7,601 bases of DNA from contig JAUQYY010000389.1 of NCBI GenBank assembly GCA_030587505.1, positions 1 through 7,601 on the forward strand, written 5' to 3'. A program made the position numbers and the translations under genes. Below the pieces are notes generated by a model. The model searched no databases. It had not been told where the DNA came from and saw nothing but the letters and a program-made list of their open reading frames with translations. Below, piece by piece: positions 4,162 through 7,601 of the stretch (position 1 is its first letter; each line of letters opens with the position of its first letter). The stretch comes from Candidatus Sigynarchaeota archaeon. Its GTDB lineage: Archaea; Asgardarchaeota; Jordarchaeia; Jordarchaeales; Jordarchaeaceae.

Positions 4162-6795
4162 TTGAAAGAGATACCAAGAAACTGCGTGTTGGTGTTTACT
4201 CAGAGGAGAAAAGAGCTAGACGCAGAGGTACTGCTCTTCAAGGGTTCTCCCAAGCTGAGGAGGGTGAAGCCGAATCTCCGTTTACTGGTCGAGTTTTACC
4301 ACCCGAAAGAGAATCTGCTGAGGGCGAGGAGGGTTAGGGTTTCCTCTAACCGTAGGGAAGAGTACATTCAACCCAAAGAGTTTGTCTCTCTGTTGAGGGG
4401 GGCGAGAAGAATCATCATCACAGCGGATTTTCGGGAGGAATTCCGGAAGCAAATCTTGGGCATGCTGAGGGACTTCGGGATCAAAAAGGTGGAGGTACTG
4501 GAAGTCTGTAAGTACTGCCTGGCCGACGGTTTCTTGACACTCCTAGATAAGGATAACACTTTTCACGCCCACGGAGACAAATTGTGCTGGAACTGTTTGA
4601 GGGAGGAGATGGAGAAGGAGTTACAATACAGGGGTATCCGCGTCTCCGCGGAGATGAAAAAGCGGCTCGGAGACATTCTCTACAACAAGAAAGACCTTGA
4701 AAGCATTCTAACCTTCCTGTCTCCAAAGTTCGATCCCTCAAAGGATACAAGCTTTACACTGTTCGACATCATCGAAGCCGACGAGAGTCCGAGAACCCTG
4801 AGATTGGAGGAGCGCCCCATACCCTTCAAATTAACTCAGGCCCTGTCTGGCACCGGTGTTGTTCAGCTCATGCCGGTTCAGGTTGCGGCCGTCGAGGCGG
4901 GGCTTCTTGAGGGGGAGAACCTACTCGTAGTGAGTTCCACCACCAGTGGGAAGACGCTCATCGGCGAACTCGCGGGCTTACCCAAGGTGCTTAACGGTAA
5001 AAAAATGATTTACTTGGCCCCTCTGGTGGCGCTAACCAATCAAAAATACTTGGAGTTTAAAACAAAATACGAAAAACTGGGAATCAAGACAGCGATCAGG
5101 GTGGGAATGAGCAGACTGGACGTGGGGGAAGACGAGCTGGTAATCGTTGACGACCAAGTCGCAGGAGCCAACCTTGTTTCAGCCACGTACGAGGCCTTAG
5201 ACTACCTACTCCGCTCACGAAGGTTCAGCGAGCTTGGAGAGGTTGAAACCATTATCATAGACGAGGTTCAGATGCTGGCTGATGAGGAGAGGGGATCGGA
5301 GCTCGACGGGATAATCACGAGACTTAGAGACTTGTATCCAGACGCTCAGATCATTTGCCTCTCCGCAACGGTCAGTAACCCCGAAGAGCTGGCCGAAAGC
5401 CTCGGTTTGAGGCCCGTGGTTTCCACCAAACGCCCGGTGCCTCTGGAAAGGCATCTTGTTCTGGCTAGGAACTCGAATGAGAAGGTCAGATTTATTGAAA
5501 AACTTGTTAGAAGTGAGTATAAGAGAGTGAGTAGGTTTGGGTTCCGGGGGCAGACGATTGTTTTCACCTACTCCAGGAGAAGAGCTCACAAGCTCGCTCA
5601 GATTCTCAGAGACCGGGGCATCACCGCGGAGGCTTACCACGCGGGTCTAACCTACGCTCAGAGAAAGAGGGTTGAAACGGGATTCGCGGTGGGCATTATC
5701 GCCTGTGTCGTGAGCACCGCGGCATTAGCTGCGGGTGTAGATTTCCCCGCCAGCCAGGTGATTTTCGAGTCCCTGACCCAGGGGAAGGAATGGTTAACGG
5801 TGGCGGACTTCGAACAGATGTCAGGCAGAGCGGGAAGATACGGAAAGCACGAGAGAGGGAAAGTGGTTATTCTCGTGGAGCCGGGGTTGAGGTACAACGC
5901 GGCGCAGGAAGAGACTGAAGACGAGGTGGCTATGAGGCTGCTCAGAGGAGAGATAGAGGCTGTGTATCCGAACTATACCCTGGAGGAATGCGCTGAGCAG
6001 CTACTCGCTGGAATCGCCATGAAGGAAATTACCACGCTTAGTGAGGCGAAGAAGCTTTACGATAAACTCACCGGTAAGACCGTGGAGATGGACAGAGTAC
6101 TGGATTACCTCGAGGAGAGCGGAATGATACTCCGAAAAGGGGACAAAGTAACCGTTACCCCCTTTGGAAGAGCTGCGAGTGTTTCTTTTCTGTCCCCTTC
6201 CGAGGCGGTTTATGTGCGGGACAATATTGACACGGATCCGCTCACCCTCGCCATCAAACTTGAACCATTCGAATCTGTTTACCTCTCCTCAAGGTTGCAG
6301 GGAGAGCTGAACCGAGCGTATAATACGAATTTTCCAACGAGATTCTTTTCGGGGGCGGTTCTCGACATAATGGATGTTTCAAGAACTAAGAAACCAAAGA
6401 AGCTGGAAAAATGGGTGTTGAACCTCTTCGCTAAATGGACCCGGAGCTTTTTCACCTGCAAGTGCAGGGATAATCCTTTCTGTGAATGCGGTCAACTAGA
6501 GCTGGCCAGAAAAATGGTTGAACTCAGACTCCAGGGCCTAAACCCAAGTAGCATGTCTACGCTCTTGGAAAAGGAGTACGAACTCTACGTTTATCCCGGC
6601 GATATTCTAGAGTGGTTGAACAGCCTTATTCACAGTTTAAGAGCGGTGGGTAGAATCGCTGAGATAATGGGGAGAGACGCTCTCATCGGGCTAATTCAGG
6701 AAATCATTGACAGGCTGGAAAGCCCCGCCGGCTCTAAGGAAGTCTTGGAAGTAGGTGAGTTTTCTAGAAAGGTGTCAGAACGAAAAGCCAATTAG
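4162..6795 (+). CDS. Archaea-type superfamily 2 DExH helicase with two Cys clusters
   Basis: ATP-dependent nucleic acid helicase, 877 aa, of the Ski2/Hel308-like branch; from memory it fits the archaea-specific group COG1202. Order: N-terminal region with a zinc-ribbon-like cluster (Cys116-x2-Cys119, Cys142-x2-Cys145); Q-type motif LMPVQ (236-240); motif I SSTTSGKT (258-265); Ia PLVALTNQKY (287-296); Ib ATYEALDYLL (341-350); motif II DEVQ (367-370); motif III SAT (401-403); motif IV IVFTYSRRRA (466-475); motif V with STAALAAGVDFP (518-529); motif VI QMSGRAGR (552-559). A winged-helix-like part follows (about 640-675), then a second cluster CxCx5CxC (Cys766, 768, 774, 776). All helicase motifs are intact, so it should be active, probably in DNA repair or fork restart, or RNA processing. 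TTG start at 4162 with GGGAG nine bases before; an in-frame TAA at 4156 limits extension. The methyltransferase follows 33 bases later, probably co-transcribed. Confidence 0.92.
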   Translation: MKEIPRNCVLVFTQRRKELDAEVLLFKGSPKLRRVKPNLRLLVEFYHPKENLLRARRVRVSSNRREEYIQPKEFVSLLRGARRIIITADFREEFRKQILGMLRDFGIKKVEVLEVCKYCLADGFLTLLDKDNTFHAHGDKLCWNCLREEMEKELQYRGIRVSAEMKKRLGDILYNKKDLESILTFLSPKFDPSKDTSFTLFDIIEADESPRTLRLEERPIPFKLTQALSGTGVVQLMPVQVAAVEAGLLEGENLLVVSSTTSGKTLIGELAGLPKVLNGKKMIYLAPLVALTNQKYLEFKTKYEKLGIKTAIRVGMSRLDVGEDELVIVDDQVAGANLVSATYEALDYLLRSRRFSELGEVETIIIDEVQMLADEERGSELDGIITRLRDLYPDAQIICLSATVSNPEELAESLGLRPVVSTKRPVPLERHLVLARNSNEKVRFIEKLVRSEYKRVSRFGFRGQTIVFTYSRRRAHKLAQILRDRGITAEAYHAGLTYAQRKRVETGFAVGIIACVVSTAALAAGVDFPASQVIFESLTQGKEWLTVADFEQMSGRAGRYGKHERGKVVILVEPGLRYNAAQEETEDEVAMRLLRGEIEAVYPNYTLEECAEQLLAGIAMKEITTLSEAKKLYDKLTGKTVEMDRVLDYLEESGMILRKGDKVTVTPFGRAASVSFLSPSEAVYVRDNIDTDPLTLAIKLEPFESVYLSSRLQGELNRAYNTNFPTRFFSGAVLDIMDVSRTKKPKKLEKWVLNLFAKWTRSFFTCKCRDNPFCECGQLELARKMVELRLQGLNPSSMSTLLEKEYELYVYPGDILEWLNSLIHSLRAVGRIAEIMGRDALIGLIQEIIDRLESPAGSKEVLEVGEFSRKVSERKAN

Positions 6796-6828
6796 TGAAG
6801 AACCGAAAAGAGAGGACCCGAAAAGGAA

Positions 6829-7601
6829 ATGAAGGTGTACGGTATGACAATCAATTCTCTTAGGATAAAGAAGAACAACATAATTCGACACAACATAGAG
6901 AGCGGGTACTATGATGAGATATTCGGCATAAAGACTTCTTACGAGTATGGAAGCGTGATAGATTCAGAATTGGCTTTCGCCAACATCGATGCCTCAGGAA
7001 AGATTCTCGTCCTGGATGCCGCATGCGGAACCGGAAAAATCGCCCTCAACCTTAAGGCTTTCGGGTCAAGGGCACGCATAGTCGGCTGTGACATTAGCTC
7101 AGGGATAGTTAGAGTCGCCACTGAAAAGTCGAAGAAGTACGGGTTTTTCGACGACACCGCCTGGTTTCGGTGCGACTGCGAGAATCTGCCACTGAAAAGC
7201 GATTCCTTTGACCTCGTTATCTGCTCATCCTCCCTTCACCACTTCCCCAACTACTCGGCATTCATGAAGGAGAGCAGGCGTGTTCTGAAGCCGGGTGGAT
7301 ACTTAGCCATCCTTGAGGAGCCTAATCGGCTGGGAATCACACTGGTGGGAATTTTTGGGATATTGCTGTCTCAGTTGGGTGAGCTTCTGGGCAGCGGGTC
7401 AGGGTCAAGCCTGGACCCGAGAACAAGCGAGGCCCTAAGGAGGATGAACAAGAACCCGAGAAAGCTTTTGACCGATCCGTACATGTTCACCATAGATGAG
7501 CTTGTAAGGGCGGGTTACGAGGCGGGTTTCAGGAGGGTTACTACGAAGGCTGAAACCTTCTTTTCATACTTCATATTCTTTTTCATGAGGGGATTCTTTC
7601 C
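6829..7601 (+). CDS. Class I SAM-dependent methyltransferase, 3' end outside window
   Basis: Rossmann-fold methyltransferase, 257 codons seen, no stop before the window ends. Motifs counted from the ATG at 6829: SAM-binding loop VLDAACGTGK (61-70); acidic end of strand 2, GCDIS (86-90, Asp88); CDCENLP (115-121) as the adenine-side motif; DSFDLVICSSSLHHF (125-139), the UbiE-like motif; and RVLKPGGYLAI (151-161). After the core come hydrophobic stretches, about 169-183 (GITLVGIFGILLSQL) and 244-257 (FFSYFIFFFMRGFF), which hint at membrane contact or a lipid or quinone-like substrate; this is inference. Start options are ATG 6829, GTG 6835 and ATG 6844. The last has GGTG six bases upstream and may be the true one; 6829 has only a distant GAGGA. 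It shares the helicase reading frame after TAG and TGA stops, and is likely in the same transcript. The substrate is unknown. Confidence 0.9.
   Translation, partial: MKVYGMTINSLRIKKNNIIRHNIESGYYDEIFGIKTSYEYGSVIDSELAFANIDASGKILVLDAACGTGKIALNLKAFGSRARIVGCDISSGIVRVATEKSKKYGFFDDTAWFRCDCENLPLKSDSFDLVICSSSLHHFPNYSAFMKESRRVLKPGGYLAILEEPNRLGITLVGIFGILLSQLGELLGSGSGSSLDPRTSEALRRMNKNPRKLLTDPYMFTIDELVRAGYEAGFRRVTTKAETFFSYFIFFFMRGFF

Noticed and set aside
834..7157. Many open frames opposite or shifted within the large genes (for example 1862-2302 +, 2892-3272 -, 5215-5640 -)
   Set aside because: They overlap genes with clear conserved motifs and have no recognisable domains or start signals of their own.

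Overview
The window looks like a piece of an archaeal chromosome. The best evidence is an RNA polymerase subunit H/Rpb5, an archaea-type SF2 helicase, a single-domain KaiC-like ATPase, a Roadblock/LC7 protein, TATA-box promoters with AT-rich leaders, and GGTGAT-type ribosome binding sites. The lineage cannot be fixed from this alone; an uncultivated group is plausible but unproven. There is no mobile element, CRISPR array, rRNA or recognisable tRNA.

Layout. A + strand gene (67-600) encodes a divergent peptide deformylase homologue. Two - strand genes follow, a Roadblock/LC7 protein (1846-2268) and, downstream of it, an Lrp-type HTH fused to a KaiC-like ATPase (786-1679); each has its own AT-rich upstream region with a palindrome. 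A roughly 410-base noncoding gap then separates the divergent Roadblock and rpoH promoters. Next come rpoH (2679-3224, +), converging on a metallo-beta-lactamase-fold hydrolase (3312-3986, -), and a large DExH helicase (4162-6795, +). A class I SAM-dependent methyltransferase starts 33 bases after the helicase (6829 on, +) and runs off the window.

Most notable. The RpoH is not the usual short archaeal form of about 80 residues. It carries an N-terminal domain of about 100 residues that resembles the jaw domain of eukaryotic Rpb5. The second notable gene is the deformylase homologue, which keeps all metal-binding and catalytic residues although archaea do not normally start proteins with formyl-methionine. 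The third is the HTH-KaiC/Roadblock pair with palindromic candidate operators, which may form a small NTP-responsive, self-regulating switch; that link is inference.

Four of the seven genes use GTG or TTG starts, so start calls here deserve care.
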